Source: Pampus argenteus
Taxonomy: Eukaryota; Chordata; Actinopteri; Scombriformes; Stromateidae
DNA: 64,000 nt
NCBI GenBank assembly: GCA_036937835.1
Contig: CM072861.1
Coordinates: 2,165,001-2,229,000 of the forward strand
Direction: 5' to 3'
Positions 11,523-23,332 of the stretch are shown here, in pieces. A program made the translations under genes and the position numbers. The notes beneath the pieces are model-generated. The model made no database searches and was not told where the DNA came from. It saw nothing but the letters and a program-made list of their open reading frames with translations. The first letter of the stretch is position 1, and every line of letters begins with the position of its first letter.

Positions 11523-14338
11523 AAAGCTATTTTTACAAATATTACAGTAAAAGCTGTAGGAAGCTCTCAGAAGTGAGTTTTTTGGTCCTAATCATTAGAA
11601 ATCAGTTACTTGTTGACGGCAAACATAGTTTTGATTGAAAATATTGCTCCTTGTTTAAGAAAAACTGTAGTTGTCAGTTTTGGCCTGAGAGAAAGCTATT
11701 TTTACAAATGTTACACTAAAAGCTGCAGGAAGCTCTCAGAAGTGAGTTTTTTGGTCCTAATCATTAGAAATCAGTTACTTGTTGATGGCAAACATGGTTT
11801 TCATTGAAAATATTGCTCCTTGTTTAAGAAAAACTGTAGTTGTCAGTTTTGGCCTGAGAGAAAGCTATTTTTACAAATGTTACAGTAAAAGCTGCAGGAA
11901 GCTCTCAGAAGTGAGTTTTTTGGTCCTAATCATTAGAAATCAGTTACTTGTTGATGGCAAACATGGTTTTCATTGAAAATATTGCTCCTTGTTTAAGAAA
12001 AACTGTAGTTGTCAGTTTTGGCCTGAGAGAAAGCTATTTTTACAAATGTTACAGTAAAAGCTGCAGGAAGCTCTCAGAAGTTTTTTTTTGGGCTCCTAAT
12101 CATTAGAAATCAGTTACTTGTTGATGGCAAACATGGTTTTGATTGAAAATATTGCTCCTTGTTTAAGAAAAACTGTAGTTGTCAGTTTTGGCCTGAGACA
12201 AAGCTATTTTTACAAATGTTACAGTAAAAGCTGCAGGAAGCTCTCAGAAGTGAGTTTTTTTGGTCCTAATCATTAGAAATCAGTTACTTGTTGATGGCAA
12301 ACATGGTTTTGATTGAAAATATTGCTCCTTGTTTAAGAAAAACTGTAGTTGTCAGTTTTGGCCTGAGAGAAAACTATTTTTACAAATGTTACAGTAAAAG
12401 CTGCAGGAAGCTCTCAGAAGTGAGTTTTTTGGTCCTAATCATTAGAAATCAGTTACTTGTTGATGGCAAACATGGTTTTGATTGAAAATATTGCTTCTTG
12501 TTTAAGAAAAACTGTAGTTGTCAGTTTTGGCCTGAGAGAAAGCTATTTTTACAAATGTTACAGTAAAAGCTGCAGGAAGCTCTCAGAAGTGAGTTTTTTG
12601 GTCCTAATCATTAGAAATCAGTTACTTGTTGATGGCAAACATGGTTTTGATTGAAAATATTGCTCCTTGTTTAAGAAAAACTGTAGTTGTCAGTTTTGGC
12701 CTGAGAGAAAGCTATTTTTACAAATGTTACAGTAAAAGCTGCAGGAAGCTCTCAGGAGTTATTTTTGGGCTCCTAATCATTAGAAATCAGTTACTTGTTG
12801 ATGGCAAACATGGTTTTGATTGAAAATATTGCTCCTTGTTTAAGAAAAACTGTAGTTGTCAGTTTTGGCCTGAGAGAAAGCTATTTTTACAAATGTTACA
12901 GTAAAAGCTGCAGGAAGCTCTCAGAAGTGAGTTTTTTGGTCCTAATCATTAGAAATCAGTTACTTGTTGATGGCAAACATGGTTTTGATTGAAAATATTG
13001 CTCCTTGTTTAAGAAAAACTGTAGTTGTCAGTTTTGGCCTGAGACAAAGCTATTTTTACAAATGTTACAGTAAAAGCTGCAGGAAGCTCTCAGAAGTGAG
13101 TTTTTTGGTCCTAATCATTAGAAATCAGTTACTTGTTGATGGCAAACATGGTTTTGATTGAAAATATTGCTCCTTGTTTAAGAAAAACTGTAGTTGTCAG
13201 TTTTGGCCTGAGAGAAAGCTATTTTTACAAATGTTACAGTAAAAGCTGCAGGAAGCTCTCAGGAGTTATTTTTGGGCTCCTAATCATTAGAAATCAGTTA
13301 CTTGTTGATGGCAAACATGGTTTTGATTGAAAATATTGCTCCTTGTTTAAGAAAAACTGTAGTTGTCAGTTTTGGCCTGAGAGAAAGCTATTTTTACAAA
13401 TGTTACAGTAAAAGCTGCAGGAAGCTCTCAGAAGTGAGTTTTTTGGTCCTAATCATTAGAAATCAGTTACTTGTTGATGGCAAACATGGTTTTGATTGAA
13501 AATATTGCTCCTTGTTTAAGAAAAACTGTAGTTGTCAGTTTTGGCCTGAGACAAAGCTATTTTTACAAATGTTACAGTAAAAGCTGCAGGAAGCTCTCAG
13601 AAGTGAGTTTTTTTGGTCCTAATCATTAGAAATCAGTTACTTGTTGATGGCAAACATGGTTTTGATTGAAAATATTGCTCCTTGTTTAAGAAAAACTGTA
13701 GTTGTCAGTTTTGGCCTGAGAGAAAGCTATTTTTACAAATGTTACAGTAAAAGCTGCAGGAAGCTCTCAGAAGTGAGTTTTTTGGTCCTAATCATTAGAA
13801 ATCAGTTACTTGTTGATGGCAAACATGGTTTTGATTGAAAATATTGATCCTTGTTTAAGAAAAACTGTAGTTGTCAGTTTTGGCCTGAGAGAAAGCTATT
13901 TTTACAAATGTTACAGTAAAAGCTGCAGGAAGCTCTCAGAAGTGAGTTTTTTGGTCCTAATCATTAGAAATCAGTTACTTGTTGATGGCAAACATGGTTT
14001 TGTTGAAAATATTGATCCTTGTTTAAGAAAAACTGTAGTTGTCAGTTTTGGCCTGAGAGAAAGCTATTTTTACAAATGTTACAGTAAAAGCTGCAGGAAT
14101 CTCTCAGAAGTGAGTTTTTTGGTCCTAATCATTAGAAATCAGTTACTTGTTGATGGCAAACATGGTTTTGATTGAAAATATTGCTCCTTGTTTAAGAAAA
14201 ACTGTAGTTGTCAGTTTTGGCCTGAGAGAAAGCTATTTTTACAAATGTTACAGTAAAAGCTGCAGGAAGCTCTCAGAAGTGAGTTTTTTGGTCCTAATCA
14301 TTAGAAATCAGTTACTTGTTGATGGCAAACATGGTTTT
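11523..14338 (+). repeat. 18-monomer higher-order repeat, copy 2
   Basis: Second copy of the 3045-bp period unit, separated from copy 1 by about 230 bp. The differences I noticed are few: ACACTAAAAG near 11714 instead of ACATTAAAAG, and CTGCAGGAAGC near 13077 where copy 1 has CTGCAAGAAGC. Few changes over 2.8 kb imply a recent event. Parts of the unit (Q, block variant, plain, Q-type 170-bp, plain) recur again at 15669-16514 at an offset of 2705 bp, showing further rounds of copying. Confidence 0.9.
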
Positions 14339-16514
14339 GATTGAAAATATTGCTCCTTGTTTATGAAAAACTGTAGTTGTCAGTTTTGGCCTGAGACAAA
14401 GCTATTTTTACAAATGTTACAGTAAAAGCTGCAGGAAGCTCTCAGAAGTGAGTTTTTTGGTCCTAATCATTAGAAATCAGTTACTTGTTGATGGCAAACA
14501 TGGTTTTGATTGAAAATATTGCTCCTTGTTTAAGAAAAACTGTAGTTGTCAGTTTTGGCCTGAGAGAAAGCTATTTTTACAAATGTTACAGTAAAAGCTG
14601 CAGGAAGCTCTCAGAAGTGAGTTTTTTGGTCCTAATCATTAGAAATCAGTTACTTGTTGATGGCAAACATGGTTTTGATTGAAAATATTGCTTCTTGTTT
14701 AAGAAAAACTGTAGTTGTCAGTTTTGGCCTGAGAGAAAGCTATTTTTACAAATGTTACAGTAAAAGCTGCAGGAAGCTCTCAGAAGTGAGTTTTTTGGTC
14801 CTAATCATTAGAAATCAGTTACTTGTTGATGGCAAACATGGTTTTGATTGAAAATATTGCTCCTTGTTTAAGAAAAACTGTAGTTGTCAGTTTTGGCCTG
14901 AGAAAAAGCTATTTTTACAAATGTTACAGTAAAAGCTGCAGGAAGCTCTCAGGAGTTATTTTTGGGCTCCTAATCATTAGAAATCAGTTACTTGTTGATG
15001 GCAAACATGGTTTTGATTGAAAATATTGCTCCTTGTTTAAGAAAAACTGTAGTTGTCAGTTTTGGCCTGAGACAAAGCTATTTTTACAAATGTTACAGTA
15101 AAAGCTGCAGGAAGCTCTCAGAAGTGAGTTTTTTTGGTCCTAATCATTAGAAATCAGTTACTTGTTGATGGCAAACATGGTTTTGATTGAAAATATTGCT
15201 CCTTGTTTAAGAAAAACTGTAGTTGTCAGTTTTGGCCTGAGAGAAAGCTATTTTTACAAATGTTACAGTAAAAGCTGCAGGAAGCTCCCAGAAGTGAGTT
15301 TTTTGGTCCTAATCATTATAAATCAGTTACTCGTTGATGGCAAACATGGTTTTGATTGAAAATATTGCTCCTTGTTTAAGAAAAACTGTAGTTGTCAGTT
15401 TTGGCCTGAGACAAAGCTATTTTTACAAATGTTACAGTAAAAGCTGCAGGAAGCTCTCAGAAGTGAGTTTTTTGGTCCTAATCATTAGAAATCAGTTACT
15501 TGTTGATGGCAAACATGGTTTTGATTGAAAATATTGATCCTTGTTTAAGAAAAACTGTAGTTGTCAGTTTTGGCCTGAGAGAAAGCTATTTTTACAAATG
15601 TTACAGTAAAAGCTGCAGGAAGCTCTCAGAAGTGAGTTTTTTGGTCCTAATCATTAGAAATCAGTTACTTGTTGATGGCAAACATGGTTTTGATTGAAAA
15701 TATTGCTCCTTGTTTAAGAAAAACTGTAGTTGTCAGTTTTGGCCTGAGACAAAGCTATTTTTACAAATGTTACAGTAAAAGCTGCAGGAAGCTCTCAGAA
15801 GTGAGTTTTTTGGTCCTAATCATTAGAAATCAGTTACTTGTTGATGGCAAACATGGTTTTGATTGAAAATATTGCTCCTTGTTTAAGAAAAACTGTAGTT
15901 GTCAGTTTTGGCCTGAGAGAAAGCTATTTTTACAAATGTTACAGTAAAAGCTGCAGGAAGCTCTCAGGAGTTATTTTTGGGCTCCTAATCATTAGAAATC
16001 AGTTACTTGTTGATGGCAAACATGGTTTTGATTGAAAATATTGCTCCTTGTTTAAGAAAAACTGTAGTTGTCAGTTTTGGCCTGAGAGAAAGCTATTTTT
16101 ACAAATGTTACAGTAAAAGCTGCAGGAAGCTCTCAGAAGTGAGTTTTTTGGTCCTAATCATTAGAAATCAGTTACTTGTTGATGGCAAACATGGTTTTGA
16201 TTGAAAATATTGCTCCTTGTTTAAGAAAAACTGTAGTTGTCAGTTTTGGCCTGAGACAAAGCTATTTTTACAAATGTTACAGTAAAAGCTGCAGGAAGCT
16301 CTCAGAAGTGAGTTTTTTTGGTCCTAATCATTAGAAATCAGTTACTTGTTGATGGCAAACATGGTTTTGATTGAAAATATTGCTCCTTGTTTAAGAAAAA
16401 CTGTAGTTGTCAGTTTTGGCCTGAGAGAAAGCTATTTTTACAAATGTTACAGTAAAAGCTGCAGGAAGCTCTCAGAAGTGAGTTTTTTGGTCCTAATCAT
16501 TAGAAATCAGTTAC

Positions 16515-17540
16515 TTGTTGATGGCAAACATGGTTTTGTTGAAAATATTGATCCTTGTTTAAGAAAAACTGTAGTTGTCAGTTTTGGCCTGAGAGAAAGC
16601 TATTTTTACAAATGTTACAGTAAAAGCTGCAGGAATCTCTCAGAAGTGAGTTTTTTGGTCCTAATCATTAGAAATCAGTTACTTGTTGATGGCAAACATG
16701 GTTTTGATTGAAAATATTGCTCCTTGTTTAAGAAAAACTGTAGTTGTCAGTTTTGGCCTGAGAGAAAGCTATTTTTACAAATGTTACAGTAAAAGCTGCA
16801 GGAAGCTCTCAGAAGTGAGTTTTTTGGTCCTAATCATTAGAAATCAGTTACTTGTTGATGGCAAACATGGTTTTGATTGAAAATATTGCTCCCTGTTTAT
16901 GAAAAACTGTAGTTGTCAGTTTTGGCCTGAGACAAAGCTATTTTTACAAATGTTACAGTAAAAGCTGCAGGAAGCTCTCAGAAGTGAGTTTTTTGGTCCT
17001 AATCATTAGAAATCAGTTACTTGTTGATGGCAAACATGGTTTTCATTGAAAATATTGCTCCTTGTTTAAGAAAAACTGTAGTTGTCAGTTTTGGCCTGAG
17101 ACAAAGCTATTTTTACAAATGTTACAGTAAAAGCTGCAGGAAGCTCTCAGAAGTGAGTTTTTTTGGTCCTAATCATTAGAAATCAGTTACTTGTTGATGG
17201 CAAACATGGTTTTGATTGAAAATATTGCTCCTTGTTTAAGAAAAACTGTAGTTGTCAGTTTTGGCCTGAGAGAAAGCTATTTTTACAAATGTTACAGTAA
17301 AAGCTGCAGGAAGCTCTCAGAAGTGAGTTTTTTGGTCCTAATCATTAGAAATCAGTTACTTGTTGATGGCAAACATGGTTTTGATTGAAAATATTGCTTC
17401 TTGTTTAAGAAAAACTGTAGTTGTCAGTTTTGGCCTGAGAGAAAGCTATTTTTACAAATGTTACAGTAAAAGCTGCAGGAAGCTCTCAGAAGTGAGTTTT
17501 TTGGTCCTAATCATTAGAAATCAGTTACTTGTTGATGGCA
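16515..17540 (+). repeat. Dispersed copy of the 4341-5370 monomer string
   Basis: The order 168-bp GTTG monomer, plain, TTTATGAAAAA (A49T) with Q, Q-type 170-bp with TTTTCATTG, plain, and GCTTC repeats the string at 4341-5370 at a constant offset of 12174 bp. Shared rare markers (A49T followed by the CATTG 170-bp monomer) make chance similarity unlikely. A related string at 13979-14851 has A49T but lacks the following 170-bp monomer. A private change here is CTCCCTG near 16890. Confidence 0.8.
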
Positions 17541-19555
17541 AACATGGTTTTCATTGAAAATATTGATCCTTGTTTAAGAAAAACTGTAGTGTCAGTTTTG
17601 GCCTGAGAGAAAGCTATTTTTACAAATGTTACAGTAAAAGCTGCAGGAAGCTCTCAGAAGTGAGTTTTTTGGTCCTAATCATTAGAAATCAGTTACTTGT
17701 TGATGGCAAACATGGTTTTGATTGAAAATATTGCTCCTTGTTTAAGAAAAACTGTAGTTGTCAGTTTTGGCCTGAGAGAAAGCTATTTTTACAAATGTTA
17801 CAGTAAAAGCTGCAGGAAGCTCTCAGAAGTGAGTTTTTTGGTCCTAATCATTAGAAATCAGTTACTTGTTGATGGCAAACATGGTTTTGTTGAAAATATT
17901 GATCCTTGTTTAAGAAAAACTGTAGTTGTCAGTTTTGGCCTGAGAGAAAGCTATTTTTACAAATGTTACAGTAAAAGCTGCAGGAATCTCTCAGAAGTGA
18001 GTTTTTTGGTCCTAATCATTAGAAATCAGTTACTTGTTGATGGCAAACATGGTTTTGATTGAAAATATTGCTCCTTGTTTAAGAAAAACTGTAGTTGTCA
18101 GTTTTGGCCTGAGAGAAAGCTATTTTTACAAATGTTACAGTAAAAGCTGCAGGAAGCTCTCAGAAGTGAGTTTTTTGGTCCTAATCATTAGAAATCAGTT
18201 ACTTGTTGATGGCAAACATGGTTTTGATTGAAAATATTGCTCCTTGTTTAAGAAAAACTGTAGTTGTCAGTTTTGGCCTGAGACAAAGCTATTTTTACAA
18301 ATGTTACAGTAAAAGCTGCAGGAAGCTCTCAGAAGTGAGTTTTTTGGTCCTAATCATTAGAAATCAGTTACTTGTTGATGGCAAACATGGTTTTCATTGA
18401 AAATATTGCTCCTTGTTTAAGAAAAACTGTAGTTGTCAGTTTTGGCCTGAGACAAAGCTATTTTTACAAATGTTACATTAAAAGCTGCAGGAAGCTCTCA
18501 GAAGTGAGTTTTTTGGTCCTAATCATTAGAAATCAGTTACTTGTTGATGGCAAACATGGTTTTCATTGAAAATATTGCTCCTTGTTTAAGAAAAACTGTA
18601 GTTGTCAGTTTTGGCCTGAGAGAAAGCTATTTTTACAAATGTTACAGTAAAAGCTGCAGGAAGTTCTCACAAGTTTTTTTTGGGCTCCTAATCATTAGAA
18701 ATCAGTTACTTGTTGATGGCAAACATGGTTTTCATTGAAAATATTGCTCCTTGTTTAAGAAAAACTGTAGTTGTCAGTTTTGGCCTGAGAGAAAGCTATT
18801 TTTACAAATGTTACAGTAAAAGCTGCAGGAAGCTCTCAGAAGTGAGTTTTTTGGTCCTAATCATTAGAAATCAGTTACTTGTTGATGGCAAACATGGTTT
18901 TCATTGAAAATATTGCTCCTTGTTTAAGAAAAACTGTAGTTGTCAGTTTTGGCCTGAGAGAAAGCTATTTTTACAAATGTTACAGTAAAAGCTGCAGGAA
19001 GCTCTCAGAAGTGAGTTTTTTGGTCCTAATCATTAGAAATCAGTTACTTGTTGATGGCAAACATGGTTTTGATTGAAAATATTGCTCCTTGTTTAAGAAA
19101 AACTGTAGTTGTCAGTTTTGGCCTGAGACAAAGCTATTTTTACAAATGTTACAGTAAAAGCTGCAGGAAGCTCTCAGAAGTGAGTTTTTTGGTCCTAATC
19201 ATTAGAAATCAGTTACTTGTTGATGGCAAACATGGTTTTCATTGAAAATATTGATCCTTGTTTAAGAAAAACTGTAGTTGTCAGTTTTGGCCTGAGAGAA
19301 AGCTATTTTTACAAATGTTACAGTAAAAGCTGTAGGAAGCTCTCAGAAGTGAGTTTTTTGGTCCTAATCATTAGAAATCAGTTACTTGTTGATGGCAAAC
19401 ATGGTTTTCATTGAAAATATTGCTCCTTGTTTAAGAAAAACTGTAGTTGTCAGTTTTGGCCTGAGAGAAAGCTATTTTTACAAATGTTACAGTAAAAGCT
19501 GCAGGAAGCTCTCAGAAGTTTTTTTTTGGGCTCCTAATCATTAGAAATCAGTTAC

Positions 19556-20909
19556 TTGTTGATGGCAAACATGGTTTTGATTGAAAATATTGCTCCTTGT
19601 TTAAGAAAAACTGTAGTTGTCAGTTTTGGCCTGAGACAAAGCTATTTTTACAAATGTTACAGTAAAAGCTGCAGGAAGCTCTCAGAAGTGAGTTTTTTTG
19701 GTCCTAATCATTAGAAATCAGTTACTTGTTGATGGCAAACATGGTTTTGATTGAAAATATTGCTCCTTGTTTAAGAAAAACTGTAGTTGTCAGTTTTGGC
19801 CTGAGAGAAAACTATTTTTACAAATGTTACAGTAAAAGCTGCAGGAAGCTCTCAGAAGTGAGTTTTTTGGTCCTAATCATTAGAAATCAGTTACTTGTTG
19901 ATGGCAAACATGGTTTTGATTGAAAATATTGCTTCTTGTTTAAGAAAAACTGTAGTTGTCAGTTTTGGCCTGAGAGAAAGCTATTTTTACAAATGTTACA
20001 GTAAAAGCTGCAGGAAGCTCTCAGAAGTGAGTTTTTTGGTCCTAATCATTAGAAATCAGTTACTTGTTGATGGCAAACATGGTTTTGATTGAAAATATTG
20101 CTCCTTGTTTAAGAAAAACTGTAGTTGTCAGTTTTGGCCTGAGAGAAAGCTATTTTTACAAATGTTACAGTAAAAGCTGCAGGAAGCTCTCAGAAGTGAG
20201 TTTTTTGGTCCTAATCATTAGAAATCAGTTACTTGTTGATGGCAAACATGGTTTTGATTGAAAATATTGCTCCTTGTTTAAGAAAAACTGTAGTTGTCAG
20301 TTTTGGCCTGAGACAAAGCTATTTTTACAAATGTTACAGTAAAAGCTGCAGGAAGCTCTCAGAAGTGAGTTTTTTTGGTCCTAATCATTAGAAATCAGTT
20401 ACTTGTTGATGGCAAACATGGTTTTGATTGAAAATATTGCTCCTTGTTTAAGAAAAACTGTAGTTGTCAGTTTTGGCCTGAGAGAAAACTATTTTTACAA
20501 ATGTTACAGTAAAAGCTGCAGGAAGCTCTCAGAAGTGAGTTTTTTGGTCCTAATCATTAGAAATCAGTTACTTGTTGATGGCAAACATGGTTTTGATTGA
20601 AAATATTGCTTCTTGTTTAAGAAAAACTGTAGTTGTCAGTTTTGGCCTGAGAGAAAGCTATTTTTACAAATGTTACAGTAAAAGCTGCAGGAAGCTCTCA
20701 GAAGTGAGTTTTTTGGTCCTAATCATTAGAAATCAGTTACTTGTTGATGGCAAACATGGTTTTGATTGAAAATATTGCTCCTTGTTTAAGAAAAACTGTA
20801 GTTGTCAGTTTTGGCCTGAGAGAAAGCTATTTTTACAAATGTTACAGTAAAAGCTGCAGGAAGCTCTCAGAAGTGAGTTTTTTGGTCCTAATCATTAGAA
20901 ATCAGTTAC
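19556..20909 (+). repeat. Two tandem copies of a 4-monomer, 677-bp unit
   Basis: Copies run from 19556 to 20232 and from 20233 to 20909. Each is a Q-type 170-bp monomer, then the GAGAAAACTA variant, then the GCTTC variant, then a plain monomer. The unit resembles the head of the 18-monomer repeat (9072 onward) but without the block-variant monomer that follows there. Confidence 0.88.
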
Positions 20910-21922
20910 TTGTTGATGGCAAACATGGTTTTGATTGAAAATATTGATCCTTGTTTAAGAAAAACTGTAGTTGTCAGTTTTGGCCTGAGAGAAAGCTATT
21001 TTTACAAATGTTACAGTAAAAGCTGCAGGAAGCTCTCAGAAGTGAGTTTTTTGGTCCTAATCATTAGAAATCAGTTACTTGTTGATGGCAAACATGGTTT
21101 TGTTGAAAATATTGATCCTTGTTTAAGAAAAACTGTAGTTGTCAGTTTTGGCCTGAGAGAAAGCTATTTTTACAAATGTTACAGTAAAAGCTGCAGGAAG
21201 CTCTCAGAAGTGAGTTTTTTGGTCCTAATCATTAGAAATCAGTTACTTGTTGATGGCAAACATGGTTTTGATTGAAAATATTGCTCCTTTTTTAAGAAAA
21301 ACTGTAGTTGTCAGTTTTGGCCTGAGAGAAAGCTATTTTTACAAATGTTACAGTAAAAGCTGCAGGAAGCTCTCAGGAGTTATTTTTGGGCTCCTAATCA
21401 TTAGAAATCAGTTACTTGTTGATGGCAAACATGGTTTTGATTGAAAATATTGCTCCTTGTTTAAGAAAAACTGTAGTTGTCAGTTTTGGCCTGAGACAAA
21501 GCTATTTTTACAAATGTTACAGTAAAAGCTGCAGGAAGCTCTCAGAAGTGAGTTTTTTGGTCCTAATCATTAGAAATCAGTTACTTGTTGATGGCAAACA
21601 TGGTTTTGATTGAAAATATTGATCCTTGTTTAAGAAAAACTGTAGTTGTCAGTTTTGGCCTGAGAGAAAGCTATTTTTACAAATGTTACAGTAAAAGCTG
21701 CAGGAAGCTCTCAGAAGTGAGTTTTTTGGTCCTAATTATTAGAAATCAGTTACTTGTTGATGGCAAACATGGTTTTGTTGAAAATATTGATCCTTGTTTA
21801 AGAAAAACTGTAGTTGTCAGTTTTGGCCTGAGAGAAAGCTATTTTTACAAATGTTACAGTAAAAGCTGCAGGAAGCTCTCAGAAGTGAGTTTTTTGGTCC
21901 TAATCATTAGAAATCAGTTACT
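20910..21922 (+). repeat. GATCC/GTTG/block-variant cassette nearest the junction
   Basis: Order: GATCC monomer (20910), 168-bp GTTG monomer (21079), block variant with G44T (21247), Q monomer (21416), then GATCC (21585) and GTTG (21754) again, a 675-bp repeat step. The G44T block variant, giving CCTTTTTTAAG at 21286, is the only one I found in the left arm, while it is frequent in the right arm. The stretch 20741-21722 is mirrored monomer for monomer at 22211-23192. Marker 82 differs in one pair (Q at 21416, E opposite). Confidence 0.85.
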
Positions 21923-22210
21923 TGTTGATGGCAAACATGGTTTTCATTGAAAATATTGCTCCTTGTTTAAGAAAAACTGTAGTTGTCAGTTTTGGCCTGA
22001 GAGAAAGCTATTTTTACAAATGTTACAGTAAAAGCTGCATGAAGCTCTCAGAAGTTTTTTTTGGGCTCCTAATCATTAGAAATCAGTTACTTGTTGATGG
22101 CAAACATGGTTTTGTTGAAAATATTGCTCCTTATTTAAGAAAAACTGTAGTTGTCAGTTTTGGCCTAAGAGAAAGCTATTTTTACAAATGTTACAGTAAA
22201 AGCTGCAGGA
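21723..22210 (+). repeat. Left-arm segment without a mirror partner at the junction
   Basis: Aligning subfamily markers across the junction puts the symmetry axis at about 21966, not at 22219. The left marker G44T at 21290 mirrors 22643 on the right, and right position 22211 corresponds to left 21722. These 488 bp (about three monomers) are therefore unpaired. They include a T8-GGGCTCC monomer near 22056, and a last monomer with private changes (CTTATTTAAG at about 22131, CCTAAGAG at about 22165) and a 168-bp GTTG deletion. They may be the loop of an older fold-back or the remains of a separate inversion. Confidence 0.75.
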
Positions 22211-22270
22211 ACTCACTTCTGAGAGCTTCCTGCAGGTTTTACTGTAACATTTGTAAAAATAGCTTTCTCT
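22168..22270. repeat. Fold-back inversion junction with 44-bp stem
   Basis: The left arm stops in mid-monomer after GCTGCAGGAA and is followed at once by CTCACTTCTGAG, the reverse strand of another monomer. Bases 22168-22211 pair with 22227-22270 with one mismatch (22202 against 22236), leaving the 15-nt loop 22212-22226. Pairing resumes past an A-C mismatch (22167/22271) with scattered differences over the rest of the monomer. The two A residues at 22210-22211 could belong to either arm, a 2-bp microhomology. No inserted bases separate the arms. A template switch or end-joining origin fits, but that is inference. Confidence 0.93.
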
Positions 22271-23192
22271 CAGGCCAAAACTGACAACTACAGTTTTTCT
22301 TAAACAAGGATCAATATTTTCAATCAAAACCATGTTTGCCATCAACAAGTAACTGATTTCTAATGATTAGGACCAAAAAACTCACTTCTGAGAGCTTCCT
22401 GCAGCTTTTACTGTAACATTTGTAAAAATAGCTTTCTCTCAGGCCAAAACTGACAACTACAGTTTTTCTTAAACAAGGAGCAATATTTTCAATCAAAACC
22501 ATGTTTGCCATCAACAAGTAACTGATTTCTAATGATTAGGAGCCCAAAAATAACTCCTGAGAGCTTCCTGCAGCTTTTACTGTAACATTTGTAAAAATAG
22601 CTTTCTCTCAGGCCAAAACTGACAACTACAGTTTTTCTTAAAAAAGGAGCAATATTTTCAATCAAAACCATGTTTGCCATCAACAAGTAACTGATTTCTA
22701 ATGATTAGGACCAAAAAACTCACTTCTGAGAGCTTCCTGCAGCTTTTACTGTAACATTTGTAAAAATAGCTTTCTCTCAGGCCAAAACTGACAACTACAG
22801 TTTTTCTTAAACAAGGATCAATATTTTCAACAAAACCATGTTTGCCATCAACAAGTAACTGATTTCTAATGATTAGGACCAAAAAACTCACTTCTGAGAG
22901 CTTCCTGCAGCTTTTACTGTAACATTTGTAAAAATAGCTTTCTCTCAGGCCAAAACTGACAACTACAGTTTTTCTTAAACAAGGATCAATATTTTCAATC
23001 AAAACCATGTTTGCCATCAACAAGTAACTGATTTCTAATGATTAGGACCAAAAAACTCACTTCTGAGAGCTTCCTGCAGCTTTTACTGTAACATTTGTAA
23101 AAATAGCTTTCTCTCAGGCCAAAACTGACAACTACAGTTTTTCTTAAACAAGGAGCAATATTTTCAATCAAAACCATGTTTGCCATCAACAA
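22211..23192 (-). repeat. Right-arm mirror of 20741-21722
   Basis: Moving away from the junction the monomers are GATCC, plain, G44T block variant (22489-22657), 168-bp GTTG, GATCC and plain. This is the left-arm order read backwards, with paired positions summing to about 43933. Beyond 23192 the match stops: the left arm has a GCTTC monomer where the right arm begins its 7-monomer repeat region. The first monomer carries a private change, TGCAGGTTTTACTG at 22231-22244. Confidence 0.85.
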
Positions 23193-23332
23193 GTAACTGA
23201 TTTCTAATGATTAGGACCAAAAAACTCACTTCTGAGAGCTTCCTGCAGCTTTTACTGTAACATTTGTAAAAATAGCTTTCTCTCAGGCCAAAACTGACAA
23301 CTACAGTTTTTCTTAAACAAGGAGCAATATTT

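Larger units (their letters stand above)
1..22210 (+). repeat. 169-bp satellite array, left (forward) arm
   Basis: About 131 head-to-tail copies of one AT-rich monomer fill this arm without a break. Spacing between equivalent points is 169 bp, with 168-bp and 170-bp variants caused by single-base indels. Most monomers differ from each other at only a few of 169 positions. No unique DNA, transposon or gene interrupts the arm; position 1 falls inside a monomer, so the array continues to the left. Nearly all 170-bp monomers here carry the Q marker (C at 82). Monomer length near one nucleosome repeat and high uniformity are known traits of centromeric or pericentromeric satellites; the centromeric role itself is inferred. 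Confidence 0.97.

Noticed and set aside
21922..22348. Chimeric frames across the junction ending in a cysteine-containing tail, as a zinc-finger-like peptide
   Set aside because: The tail is simply the antisense strand of the monomer read after the inversion. There is no proper cysteine/histidine spacing and no independent evidence of coding.
22000..22450. Junction explained as a fold-back (missed adapter) sequencing or assembly artefact
   Set aside because: Not fully excluded, but the arms differ in marker order and length and the symmetry axis is 488/2 bp away from the junction, unlike a read folded on itself.
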